A DNA stretch of 26,244 nt from Bacteroidota bacterium (lineage in GTDB: Bacteria; Bacteroidota; Ignavibacteria; Ignavibacteriales; Ignavibacteriaceae). Position 1 is the stretch's first letter. Every line of letters begins with the position of its first letter. Location of the stretch: assembly GCA_023406915.1 (NCBI GenBank), contig JAEXTR010000371.1, positions 1-26,244 of the forward strand. The letters run 5' to 3'. The notes beneath the pieces were generated by a model, which was not told the DNA's origin, did not search any database, and saw nothing but the letters and a program-made list of their open reading frames with translations. Below are positions 16,475 through 24,037 of the stretch, one piece after another. The position numbers and the translations under genes are program-made.

Positions 16475-19228
16475 TTAATTTGAACCTGGCAGGTATGTGT
16501 GAATCAGTTCTATGATTTCCTTTTTTTCAAAAGGTTTTGGTAGTACAGATGTAAGCCCTTCTGCCAGGAATTCCCTAATGTCAGAGTCCATAGCATATCC
16601 GGTTACAGCAATAATCGGAGTATTCTCATAACCTCTGATATTCCTTATCTCCTTAGACGCCTCCACCCCGGTCATACCCACACCGAGATTGATATCCATC
16701 AAAATAAGTTCATACCTTTTCATCATAGCCAGTTTTAATGCTTCAGGTCCGTCGAATGCCTTATCCAGTACACAAAGATTTCTCAGATACAATTCGACTG
16801 TCATCTGATTGATGACATTATCTTCAACAAGAAGAACGTTTGGTAATTCCTGTTTTATCCTTGGAGGCGTCAGGATGCTTATTGAGCGTGCGTGAACTTT
16901 GGGTGCAACGGGTGTTGCCGTTTCTCTGTATTCAGGCAGCAAGACTTTGAAACAGGATCCTTTCCCCGGTTCACTTTCAACTTCAATCTTTCCACTCGAA
17001 AGAGTTACAATTTTCCTGATCAGGGTTAACCCGAGACCTGATCCCTCGTAGCCTCTTGAGAAACCTTCGCTGACCTGACGGAATTCGTCAAAGATGTGTT
17101 CGAGGTACTTCTTCTCGATACCGATGCCTGAATCCCTTACTTCCAGGATTACAAACCCGTTTTCAGAGGAAACGCCTACTTCAACAGATCCGTGATGTGT
17201 GAATTTAATGGCGTTTTCCACAAGGTGATTCACAACCAGCGTTAAATTCCTGGAGCTCATTCTGAGTTTAAGCGGGGCATCCTGTAAAGTAAAACTCAGC
17301 GTCAGTTGTTTTCTGTCAGCCTTCTCCCGGTAACCTGGTTCCAGTTCAGTAAACAGCTGATGCAGATCGATAACAGACATCTGCCCTGATTCAGAACCAG
17401 ATTCTATATTCGCAAGTACAAGTACCGTATCCAGAACTGCCATCAGCCTGTTTCCTGACACAATGATATTCTCCAGCATTAGCTCAGGATCATCAACTTC
17501 ATTAAGAGAATCTTTGAGAATACTTGCCATACCAAGAATGCCGTTAATTGGGGTTCTGAACTCGTGGCTCATATTGGCAAAGAAGTAAGACTTTGCCCGG
17601 TTCATGGATTCAGCCTTATCTTTTGCAGCGATCAGTTCTTCACGGTTTCGCTTCAGTTCTGTAATATCCAACGCAACCCCGATGTGGGCTATCGTCTCAT
17701 CATGGTGGTTCCTTACGACTGATGTGGACAGCAGCACCGGAAACTTTGTTCCATCTTTTTTTACGTTGATCAACTCACCGCGCCATCCACCCTTTCGTGT
17801 CTCTGGCAGGATATCCAGTGGCTGACCAGTATGCTCATCAGCAGGTCGTACGATATTAATATGCTGACCCAGCAAGTCCTTCTCAGAATACCCATACGTC
17901 TTCTGGAACGACTCATTTACATAAATCAAATGATCTGATGAGTCAGTAATCGAAACACACTCGGTAATGCTTTCGAGAGAGTGGGCAAGGAGTTTTACTT
18001 TCTTTTCAACCTCACGCCGCTCAGTAATGTCATGGAAAATCTCCAGTACTGCCTCTTTACCTTCAAATAGCATCCCCGTGTGAGTGACCAGGAATGTCCG
18101 GTTTCCAAGGATCTTCTCAGACTCACTCGTCATTGTTTCACCGATGCCAAGTCCTGACTTCAAGGGGCAGACGGCACATTGTGATCTGTCTTCTTTATAC
18201 ACCTCCCAGCAGTTTTTCCCTAAAATATCAAAGTCAAAATAGGAGCGGAGGTTATCGTTTGCGAACAAAATCTTTCCGTTCAGATCAACAATATCAAGCC
18301 CAAAGGGGATAGTTTGGAGCAAGTACTTATTGAACTCGTTACTGATTCTAAATTTTTCCTCTGCTATCTTCCTGTCGGTGATGTCCTTAATCCGACCGTA
18401 CCAAAGTGTGCTGCCGTCGGGCAGAAGTTCTGGTTTCGCATCACTTACACGCCACCTTAATCCCTGTTTGGGCAGAATTACACGAAACTCAACATGGAAA
18501 AGTGTCTGATTCCTGGCAGATTCGAGGATCAGGCGGGTAATCTCGTCGCGTTCTTCCGGGTGCAGTCTGCCAAATACGATGGATGCGTCTTCCTTCACCT
18601 GTTCTGGTGTGACTTCATAAATTTCATATATGCCAGGACTCGCATAAGGGAAGCAAGACCTCCCATCCGGATAGAGTCGGTACTGATAGACAACTCCAGG
18701 TACCATCTCCGCAAGATTAGTAAGCAGGGTTAATGTTTCCTGAAGGCTATCGTTAGCTTTTTTTTGTTCGGTGATATCGCGAAACTCTACAGCACGTACC
18801 ATTTTCCCCGCATAGGGGATGGTGCGGGCTCTCAACCGAAGAGGATAGGTGGTTCCGTCTTTTCTTTGTCCACGGGCTTCATAGGGGAGTTCATAGCCGG
18901 TTTTTATGTTATGCATAACGACGTCTCTGAATGATTCTTCTATAAGAAGTAATCCATTCATACCGATCAGTTCTTTATACGCATAACCGGTGATTTCAGT
19001 GAGTCCCTTGTTACATTCAAGAATGATGCCCTGATCATGAATTACAATACCGCCAAAAGAAGCCTCGTGAAGAGCCTTAAAGCGCATTTCACTCTCGTTG
19101 AGGGCATAGACAGTCTGCTGATTTACTTTCAATTCCTGCGCTAAATTACTCCTGACGGAGGCATTATCTTCCTGCAGTTTTTTGAGTTCCAGCAATAATT
19201 CTTCTTTTGTCAGATTTGAATAATCCAT
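16475..19228 (-). CDS. Soluble hybrid sensor histidine kinase with four PAS domains
   Basis: The 917-residue product has no membrane segment and is probably a cytosolic sensor. Order: coiled coil (1-45); PAS-PAC (about 46-155); PAS/PAC of the YASPGIYEIYEVT type (about 170-287); a third PAS (about 295-405) with C340, C351 and C354; a fourth PAS (about 412-525); HisKA with MSHEFRTP (His555); HATPase with N672, DSGIGI (699-704) and GSGLGL (729-734); and a receiver domain (about 797-913) with E802-D803, phospho-acceptor D845, T876 and K898. It should autophosphorylate on His555 and pass phosphate to D845; there is no HPt domain or DNA-binding output, so a separate partner is expected. It stands alone: about 100 bases separate its start from the SET gene end. 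A possible TTGATA-17-TAAATA promoter lies just upstream. Confidence 0.93.
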   Translation of the reverse strand: MDYSNLTKEELLLELKKLQEDNASVRSNLAQELKVNQQTVYALNESEMRFKALHEASFGGIVIHDQGIILECNKGLTEITGYAYKELIGMNGLLLIEESFRDVVMHNIKTGYELPYEARGQRKDGTTYPLRLRARTIPYAGKMVRAVEFRDITEQKKANDSLQETLTLLTNLAEMVPGVVYQYRLYPDGRSCFPYASPGIYEIYEVTPEQVKEDASIVFGRLHPEERDEITRLILESARNQTLFHVEFRVILPKQGLRWRVSDAKPELLPDGSTLWYGRIKDITDRKIAEEKFRISNEFNKYLLQTIPFGLDIVDLNGKILFANDNLRSYFDFDILGKNCWEVYKEDRSQCAVCPLKSGLGIGETMTSESEKILGNRTFLVTHTGMLFEGKEAVLEIFHDITERREVEKKVKLLAHSLESITECVSITDSSDHLIYVNESFQKTYGYSEKDLLGQHINIVRPADEHTGQPLDILPETRKGGWRGELINVKKDGTKFPVLLSTSVVRNHHDETIAHIGVALDITELKRNREELIAAKDKAESMNRAKSYFFANMSHEFRTPINGILGMASILKDSLNEVDDPELMLENIIVSGNRLMAVLDTVLVLANIESGSESGQMSVIDLHQLFTELEPGYREKADRKQLTLSFTLQDAPLKLRMSSRNLTLVVNHLVENAIKFTHHGSVEVGVSSENGFVILEVRDSGIGIEKKYLEHIFDEFRQVSEGFSRGYEGSGLGLTLIRKIVTLSSGKIEVESEPGKGSCFKVLLPEYRETATPVAPKVHARSISILTPPRIKQELPNVLLVEDNVINQMTVELYLRNLCVLDKAFDGPEALKLAMMKRYELILMDINLGVGMTGVEASKEIRNIRGYENTPIIAVTGYAMDSDIREFLAEGLTSVLPKPFEKKEIIELIHTYLPGSN

Positions 19229-19326
19229 ATCGAGACATATTATTTATTACAATTTAGTTAATTTATCAAGACGGCACAAGTAGATGCCGATTTGAAGAAG
19301 AAGACAGAAAGCTGGGCGTAGGGGGG

Positions 19327-19728
19327 TTACCGGGATTCCCCGGAACAGGTGGCACAGGTACACTGGTCGTAAATCTCCTCGTACCCGTAATCAATAGTGA
19401 GTTCTTCACCCTGAGCGATATCCCGTGATGCCATTAAAAGCAGGGTATCAAGAGTGTGATCAGCCACATAGCAATTTGGGGAACAATCATGGTTGATATA
19501 TTTGATTATATCTGTCATAGCGGTGTCTATATAGGAATCGCCATTCCAGAAAATATAGACGTTGTGCTCTTCATTCTCTCTTCGGATGCACTCATTTTCT
19601 GAAATAAGTTCACCGGATATGACCATGATTTCATCATCAGGAGCAAAATCCTTCGAAGCAAATATACCTTTGCCGTGGATGGCTGAATCTTTAACAGTAA
19701 CATGTGTGAGTGAAGATGCGGGGGACAG
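19327..19728 (-). CDS. Small SET-domain protein, probable CTG start
   Basis: This is a compact SET-domain protein (133 residues from CTG). SET enzymes transfer methyl from S-adenosylmethionine to protein lysines. Visible: HGKGIFA (18-24), the cofactor-binding GxG element; NHDC (79-82) with C86; EELTIDYGYEE (108-118); and a post-SET-like CTCATC (C123, C125, C128) that would bind zinc with C82. The first ATG (19626) begins at residue 35 and would remove GxG, so the real start must be upstream. The frame is open only back to the TAG at 19734-19732. In that stretch CTG at 19728 has GGAG six bases ahead, and there is no ATG, GTG or TTG in frame. It lies 14 bases after the secreted-protein gene, likely one transcript. 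Bacterial SET proteins are scattered and sometimes acquired from eukaryotes; the target is unknown. Confidence 0.85.
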   Translation of the reverse strand: MSPASSLTHVTVKDSAIHGKGIFASKDFAPDDEIMVISGELISENECIRRENEEHNVYIFWNGDSYIDTAMTDIIKYINHDCSPNCYVADHTLDTLLLMASRDIAQGEELTIDYGYEEIYDQCTCATCSGESR

Positions 19729-19734
19729 GGACTA

Positions 19735-19738
19735 CTCC
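19735..19738 (-). promoter_or_regulatory. SD GGAG placing a CTG start for the SET gene
   Basis: On the minus strand GGAG (19738-19735) is followed by six bases and CTG (19728-19726). The spacing matches the SD sites of typA and the TatD fusion. It lies in the 14-base gap after the upstream stop and is the only SD-like site that can serve the full SET domain. Confidence 0.55.
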
Positions 19739-19742
19739 GGGA

Positions 19743-20156
19743 TTACATTCTTACATTTTTGACAGCTTCCATCATAGTGCCCTTTGATATTGGGAAGGCA
19801 TACACATTGATTTTGGCGTATGCATCAGCTTCTTTATAATCAAAACGGTTGAGCACCTTGTTGGAAGCAGAATAATATACCACTGATTTGATGCTGTAAC
19901 GGTTCATCTCAGCATGAATCAAATAAAGAGTTTCAACTTTCTTTACTTTGGCAGCAACACCTTCGATTGCTTTTGGCGTGGTATACTCTTCGAGTACACG
20001 TATCTGAAACACAGTACCAGTGCCAACGGATGAAGCATCATAAAAAACATGGGGGAACTTTGCGCCGTCAACATTTTTCCAGTCGCCTTTTTGTGCGAGT
20101 ATGTTTGTTGAAGTGAGAGCAAGAAAACTGAAAACAAGTATAAGAATTCGAATCAT
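19743..20156 (-). CDS. Small secreted protein, surface-adhesin E-like
   Basis: The 137-residue product has a clear signal peptide (about 1-21, cut after ILAQ) and a mature domain of about 115 residues. The pattern DWKNV, then YDASS, a long middle strand pair, a SIKSVVYYS strand and a late aromatic segment resembles the small surface-adhesin E fold, but this is by pattern only and I am not sure. No catalytic residues, cysteines or type IX sorting domain are seen, so it should stay in the periplasm or at the envelope. AGAGG (20171-20167) is ten bases before the ATG. The SET gene follows after 14 bases and probably shares the transcript; no functional link between them is obvious. Its leader starts just past the phosphofructokinase terminator. 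Confidence 0.75.
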   Translation of the reverse strand: MIRILILVFSFLALTSTNILAQKGDWKNVDGAKFPHVFYDASSVGTGTVFQIRVLEEYTTPKAIEGVAAKVKKVETLYLIHAEMNRYSIKSVVYYSASNKVLNRFDYKEADAYAKINVYAFPISKGTMMEAVKNVRM

Positions 20157-20182
20157 CTGAAAGAAACCTCTAAAATAATAAG

Positions 20183-20248
20183 AAAAATAGCAGACCGGGG
20201 ATTATAGAAAAAGGTGGTTATTTTGGGAGCATGGAATCTCCGGTCTGC
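20183..20248 (-). terminator. Intrinsic terminator of the phosphofructokinase gene
   Basis: On the minus strand GCAGACCGG (20248-20240 region) pairs perfectly over nine bases with CCGGTCTGC (20198-20190), and a T-rich tail TATTTTTCTT follows (T-run at 20187-20183). The loop is long (41 bases). It starts six bases after the phosphofructokinase stop and separates that gene from the secreted-protein/SET unit. Confidence 0.7.
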
Positions 20249-20254
20249 CAAAGA

Positions 20255-21367
20255 TCAATCTCCGAAACAGATACCCATATCACGGGCTGTCTGCATAGTA
20301 TCTGCTTTGAGGTCAACAAGCTTCGATTTGGAGGCAATCTGATCCAGCGGTACATACTTTACGTATGGGGGATCGATAGCTACCATGACACCGCTTTTGC
20401 CTTCTTCCAGCGCACGTACTGCTGCTGCACCGAATCTGAGGGAAAGGAGTCTATCCGATGTAGTCGGACTGCCGCCACGGAGCAAATGCCCTAAGATAGC
20501 TACTCTAACTTCTTTGTCAACCTTCGTTTGCAGTTCGCGGGCAATTCTGTCTGCTGCACCACCCAGGCGTTCCATTTTTCCGGCTTCACGTTCAATCACG
20601 GAGGCTGACCCCCCAACGGGCATTGCACCTTCAGCGACCACGACGATCGCGTAATCATGATTTGGTCTGATGCTGTTATTCAGGAAATCTGCGACCTTAT
20701 CAATATCATAAGGAATTTCCGGAATGAGAATAACGTCAGCTGATCCTGAAATGCCCGAATGCAGTGCGATCCAACCGGCACCTCTGCCCATCACTTCCAC
20801 AACCATGATGCGCTTATGGGCTTCAGCGGTTGAGTGAAGACGGTCTATACACTCTGTTGCAAATGATACAGCAGTATCAAATCCGAATGTTGCATAGGTA
20901 TGTTCAAGGTCATTGTCAATCGTTTTAGGGACACCGACAACTTTGAGACCCTTTTTGACAAATACATTAGCCATGGTCAGTGAACCATCCCCGCCAATGG
21001 CAATCAAAGCATCAATTTTATTTCTACGGAAGCCCGCCATGACTTCGTCAGAGCGGTCGATCTCAACGGTATTCCCGTTTGCATCCTTCATAGGAAAACG
21101 GAGCGGGTTACCACGGTTCACCGTTCCAAGAATTGTTCCGCCAAGGTTCTGGATATCACGCACGCTATCATACGTAAGATTGATGAGACCATCACCCAGG
21201 GGATATTTTTCGGGCAGGAAAATTCCATTATACCCGTCACGAATACCGACAACTTCCCAGCCACGATTGAGGCAGGAAATTACGACAGCTTTAATGACTG
21301 CATTTAATCCAGGGGCGTCGCCACCGCCTGTATTTACAGCTACTCTTTTTATAGTACCTACTGACAT
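20255..21367 (-). CDS. pfkA: 6-phosphofructokinase, mixed donor signature
   Basis: The 370-residue product is a PfkA-family enzyme that phosphorylates fructose-6-phosphate to the 1,6-bisphosphate in glycolysis. Visible: NTGGGDAPGLN (12-22), GGDGS (125-129), PKTIDND (147-153) with catalytic D151, MGRGAGW (193-199), PEIPY (216-220) and GHLLRGGSP near 300. The donor-site residues are mixed: Gly at the E. coli 104 position (G128), typical of ATP enzymes, and Lys at 124 (K148), typical of pyrophosphate enzymes. In the family Gly104 with Lys124 is known from ATP-using enzymes, so ATP is favoured. ATG at 21367 has GGAGA about ten bases upstream; an in-frame upstream extension to 21412 would run through the hairpin at 21388-21423 and has no SD. 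It ends at its own terminator. Confidence 0.93.
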   Translation of the reverse strand: MSVGTIKRVAVNTGGGDAPGLNAVIKAVVISCLNRGWEVVGIRDGYNGIFLPEKYPLGDGLINLTYDSVRDIQNLGGTILGTVNRGNPLRFPMKDANGNTVEIDRSDEVMAGFRRNKIDALIAIGGDGSLTMANVFVKKGLKVVGVPKTIDNDLEHTYATFGFDTAVSFATECIDRLHSTAEAHKRIMVVEVMGRGAGWIALHSGISGSADVILIPEIPYDIDKVADFLNNSIRPNHDYAIVVVAEGAMPVGGSASVIEREAGKMERLGGAADRIARELQTKVDKEVRVAILGHLLRGGSPTTSDRLLSLRFGAAAVRALEEGKSGVMVAIDPPYVKYVPLDQIASKSKLVDLKADTMQTARDMGICFGD

Positions 21368-21387
21368 ATATATTATTCTCCAGATAA

Positions 21388-21423
21388 GATGAAGACCTGC
21401 GTATGCAAACACAGGTCTTCATC
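21388..21423 (-). repeat. Perfect 12-bp hairpin just upstream of the phosphofructokinase SD
   Basis: GATGAAGACCTG and CAGGTCTTCATC form a perfect 12-base inverted repeat with a 12-base loop. On the minus strand it lies after the VOC gene and ends six bases before the SD GGAG (21381-21378) of pfkA. The tail ATCTTATCT is a poor U-tract, so it could be a weak terminator, an operator or a leader hairpin. Confidence 0.6.
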
Positions 21424-21485
21424 CGAAAAGTCTAAATGATGCGGCTTCAATTCTACCGCTTTGTGATTAGTGATGTGCAGACCGG

Positions 21486-21836
21486 CTAGTGAGCCTGGTA
21501 GAGTCCGAGGATGTTGCCGTCAGGGTCCTGGAAAAGGGCGTAATAACCAAAGACAGGAATGATTGTTTTCTCCCGGTACACCTTGCCGCCGAGCTGTTGA
21601 ACGGTTTCAAGTGAAGCATCAATGTCTTCAACCAGCATATGAAAGATCGTGGTATCACCGCTGACAATTGATTCAGCCTTGCGGATTCCGATAGTGGTTC
21701 CGCGATGGGAATTGTAGAGAGAGTATCCTCTGCCAAAATCCTTAAGATCCCACCCGAACAGGCCACGGTAAAATGTTTTTGCCTTGTCAATATCGGTTAC
21801 GGGTATTTCTACATGCGCAATCAGATGATGAGACAT
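21486..21836 (-). CDS. VOC-fold protein (glyoxalase/bleomycin-resistance superfamily)
   Basis: The 116-residue product has two beta-alpha-beta-beta-beta modules of the vicinal oxygen chelate fold: HVEIPVTDIDKAKTFYRGLFGW at the start (shortest recognisable part HVEIPVTD) and FHMLVEDID plus LFQDPDGNILGLYQ in the second half. The DPDGN(I/P)xGL ending is typical. Members bind a divalent metal and act as lyases, dioxygenases or binding proteins; length and motif do not fix which. No antibiotic role is implied. ATG at 21836 has no strong SD; a TACTTTG at 21876-21870 on the same strand is promoter-like. It lies ahead of pfkA on the same strand, separated by about 118 bases and the 12-bp hairpin, so cotranscription is possible but not certain. 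Confidence 0.85.
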   Translation of the reverse strand: MSHHLIAHVEIPVTDIDKAKTFYRGLFGWDLKDFGRGYSLYNSHRGTTIGIRKAESIVSGDTTIFHMLVEDIDASLETVQQLGGKVYREKTIIPVFGYYALFQDPDGNILGLYQAH

Positions 21837-21911
21837 TGTACTTCACTTTCCGAAAATTTTTCAAAACATCAAAGTAATGTATTATTTTGACCGCCTTTGT
21901 GCAAGTAATTT

Positions 21912-22766
21912 TCAATTGCCCAACAACTCAGTTGTGATGGCTTTTTCGGGCATAGTTTCATCATATTTCAGTTCTGACCCGAAGAGGCTGTGCGGGATCA
22001 GGAACACGATAAACATAATGATCGCTGCGATCAGCACGGCAACTTTCACATATCGTTGCTTTATCACTGCAACCAGTGCTCCGCACCACGCAAGCAATGC
22101 GACGAGGGTTTTGTTATCTGTCAGGTCGAATCCAAACGGAAACCCTGTCCAGAGTGCATCAAAGGCATACAATTGCACAAGTGGTCCGAAGATGAATCCA
22201 CCACCTATCAGTGTGATAAACGTCAGGGTAAGGTGACGTTTCAGCAACTGAGGGGTCTGAAATACTGCGACCGCTGTTCGTAATGAGAAGACCATTGAGA
22301 GGAAAATCAGGATAATGTGAGGAATCAGATACTGATCGGGTACATCACCTTTGAACCTGATCACCACTGGTTCTGTTGCTGGTATTCTGATTTGTTCTCT
22401 CGACTCAAAAGAAGCGATAATCACATAGTAATCGAGCTTACCGGCTTTTGGTTGTGCAGGCAGTTCAGCGCGCCATACGTTTCCATCCCTGAGCATCGGC
22501 ACCGCTGTCCACGCGTCATTTGTTTTATGCCGCTTCCACTCAAGCACTGCGCTGGCGTTAGGGTCTGAAATTTTTACAGCAACCGCATGAGTCTGAAAAG
22601 CAGTTGAGCTACGTAAAAATGTATAGTCGATAGTCAGTTTTCCCTGTTGAATCGTTCCAGTGACCGGATAGGTTGGTCCAGTGAGTCTCTGGAAAACGGC
22701 ACTGCCAATAGTCAGCAGAATAATAACTGACCAAATGATAATCGTTTTCAGTGATGGTTTTTTCAT
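21912..22766 (-). CDS. Polytopic membrane protein with extracytoplasmic Ig-like domain, function unknown
   Basis: I do not recognise a named family. The 284-residue product begins with a membrane segment (about 8-25), then a 115-residue extracytoplasmic beta-rich domain whose WRAELPAQPKAG...LDYYVII pattern (98-117) resembles fibronectin/Ig-like modules. Four further membrane segments follow (about 147-167, 178-200, 219-237, 241-260). Between the third and fourth overall is a dense motif: GPLVQLYAF (194-202), then WTGFPFG (206-212) and DLTDNK (214-219), which reads like a conserved functional loop. The C-terminus is short and soluble. Its ATG overlaps the preceding stop as ATGA, so it is translationally coupled to the L,D-transpeptidase-like gene, which suggests an envelope role, but that is inference. 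Confidence 0.75.
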   Translation of the reverse strand: MKKPSLKTIIIWSVIILLTIGSAVFQRLTGPTYPVTGTIQQGKLTIDYTFLRSSTAFQTHAVAVKISDPNASAVLEWKRHKTNDAWTAVPMLRDGNVWRAELPAQPKAGKLDYYVIIASFESREQIRIPATEPVVIRFKGDVPDQYLIPHIILIFLSMVFSLRTAVAVFQTPQLLKRHLTLTFITLIGGGFIFGPLVQLYAFDALWTGFPFGFDLTDNKTLVALLAWCGALVAVIKQRYVKVAVLIAAIIMFIVFLIPHSLFGSELKYDETMPEKAITTELLGN

Positions 22767-24022
22767 TGTATGCCTTCCAGTAATTTTTCAACTTCTTCAA
22801 TGGTAACGGGGGCTTGTTTATCATCGATCTCCAGCAGCAGGTAGTACCCCTTGCCACCTCCGGCTTTCTTGTACGCCTGTAAAATATTTTCCTGACCACT
22901 CTCAAGTCTTTCACCTGTTTCACTATTCCAGTATTCACTGGCTACCATACAACCCATAGAAGGGGTAAATCCGGAGTATGGTTTGCCTTCATAAAAGATA
23001 TGATCTACCGTGGTGCCGTGAGCCATGATATCATACCTGCCTGCTTCACCAGCGTTTAATGCTTCAAAAACAGGAGGGTAGTTGTGCCACTCCTTAGGAA
23101 GCATTGATACATAATGTGAACGGTTGAAGGACTCCTTCATTGAGCCGTTATCGAGAAACCTTGCAGTTGTTGCTTCAAACGGAAGCTCAAGATTGAGTGC
23201 AGGGGTTTTCCCAATAAAACGGTTTTTGGATACCACCACTCCAGCTATATGGAACAAACCCTGGGGTGTATTACCGTTAGTAAGGAAGGAAGGAAGATTG
23301 CATGCTGCTCTTGCCAGCTGAGGGACTCCGGTCAGCCTTCCGCTTTCATTTCGCAAAAGGTTTCCATTTCTGGATCGGAATATGACCATTCCGGGAAAGT
23401 CACGGTTTTTCCTCTGGAAACTTATTATGAGAATTTTGTTCATCAGAGGCTGGTGGTTAAAGAGGGATTTCAGAGGTGGCAGAGTAGTTTTTTGATCCTG
23501 TAAGAACCAATGCAAACCCAGTAGTACAGGATTCTGCTCCCATTGTGGGAATCGTTCTGAAATCAGGGTGGTGAGGCTGGTCTCTGGCAGAGCACCGCAT
23601 CGTTTCAAATAGACGGCAGCCATTGCAAAATTCTTCGGGTTGCTTTCGGCTGCCAGAACTGACTTGATCTGCTCACTGAATTCACATTGCGATAAGCTAT
23701 AAGCCCCCTGAAGCAATGACCGGTTGAAGTCAACGGAGTTCATCTGATATTGTGCAAGTCCCCGGTAGAGGGCACTTTGAATGATTGTATCCTTGTACTG
23801 TATCAGCTCTGCTCCCCAGAAAGCACCACTCCACAATGATTCCGTTGCCGAGGTTAATGAATCGTGAAGAGGGGCTTCTATCGTATTTGAAATCAGATTG
23901 TCAAGAAATCTTGTCCGTGCCTCCCGGGTGGTAAATGTGTCTCTTGGGACTGGTTGAGAAAACCCTTGTGTCAGGAACAAAGTGGAATAGAAGAGGATCA
24001 GTACGGGAAAAAATGTTCGCAT
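22763..24022 (-). CDS. Secreted protein with a divergent YkuD/L,D-transpeptidase-like domain
   Basis: The 419-residue product has a signal peptide (about 1-22), a helical N-terminal region (about 30-205) and a C-terminal domain from about 209. There, NTPQGLFHI (251-259) resembles the NGxTPxGxF strand of YkuD enzymes, and IMAHGT (332-337) with SMGCM (355-359) fits the HGT...SxGC catalytic signature; H335 and C358 would be the catalytic pair. Such enzymes form or attach 3-3 peptidoglycan cross-links in the periplasm. The usual Arg after the SxGC(I/V) is missing here (MVASEYW follows), and the spacing between His and Cys is longer than in the core family, so this is a divergent member. It sits 15 bases after the AAC(3)-fold gene and overlaps the next gene by four bases. 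Confidence 0.75.
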   Translation of the reverse strand: MRTFFPVLILFYSTLFLTQGFSQPVPRDTFTTREARTRFLDNLISNTIEAPLHDSLTSATESLWSGAFWGAELIQYKDTIIQSALYRGLAQYQMNSVDFNRSLLQGAYSLSQCEFSEQIKSVLAAESNPKNFAMAAVYLKRCGALPETSLTTLISERFPQWEQNPVLLGLHWFLQDQKTTLPPLKSLFNHQPLMNKILIISFQRKNRDFPGMVIFRSRNGNLLRNESGRLTGVPQLARAACNLPSFLTNGNTPQGLFHIAGVVVSKNRFIGKTPALNLELPFEATTARFLDNGSMKESFNRSHYVSMLPKEWHNYPPVFEALNAGEAGRYDIMAHGTTVDHIFYEGKPYSGFTPSMGCMVASEYWNSETGERLESGQENILQAYKKAGGGKGYYLLLEIDDKQAPVTIEEVEKLLEGIQ

Positions 24023-24037
24023 GAGAATGTATACCAG

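Noticed and set aside
16510..16540. CCTTTT/AAAAGG dyad inside the kinase 3' end as a typA terminator
   Set aside because: The stem is all A/T apart from two pairs and is not followed by a T-run on the plus strand.
19272..19289. CGGCA/TGCCG dyad between the SET gene and the kinase as a terminator
   Set aside because: Only five pairs and no proper T-run on the minus strand; too weak to call.
20913..21392. 159-codon open frame on the plus strand opposite pfkA
   Set aside because: It lies fully antisense to a clear phosphofructokinase, has no family features and is explained by codon bias of the real gene.
21477..21485. GCAGACCGG, the same nine bases as one arm of the pfkA terminator
   Set aside because: No matching partner arm or T-run nearby; a single shared 9-mer can arise by chance.
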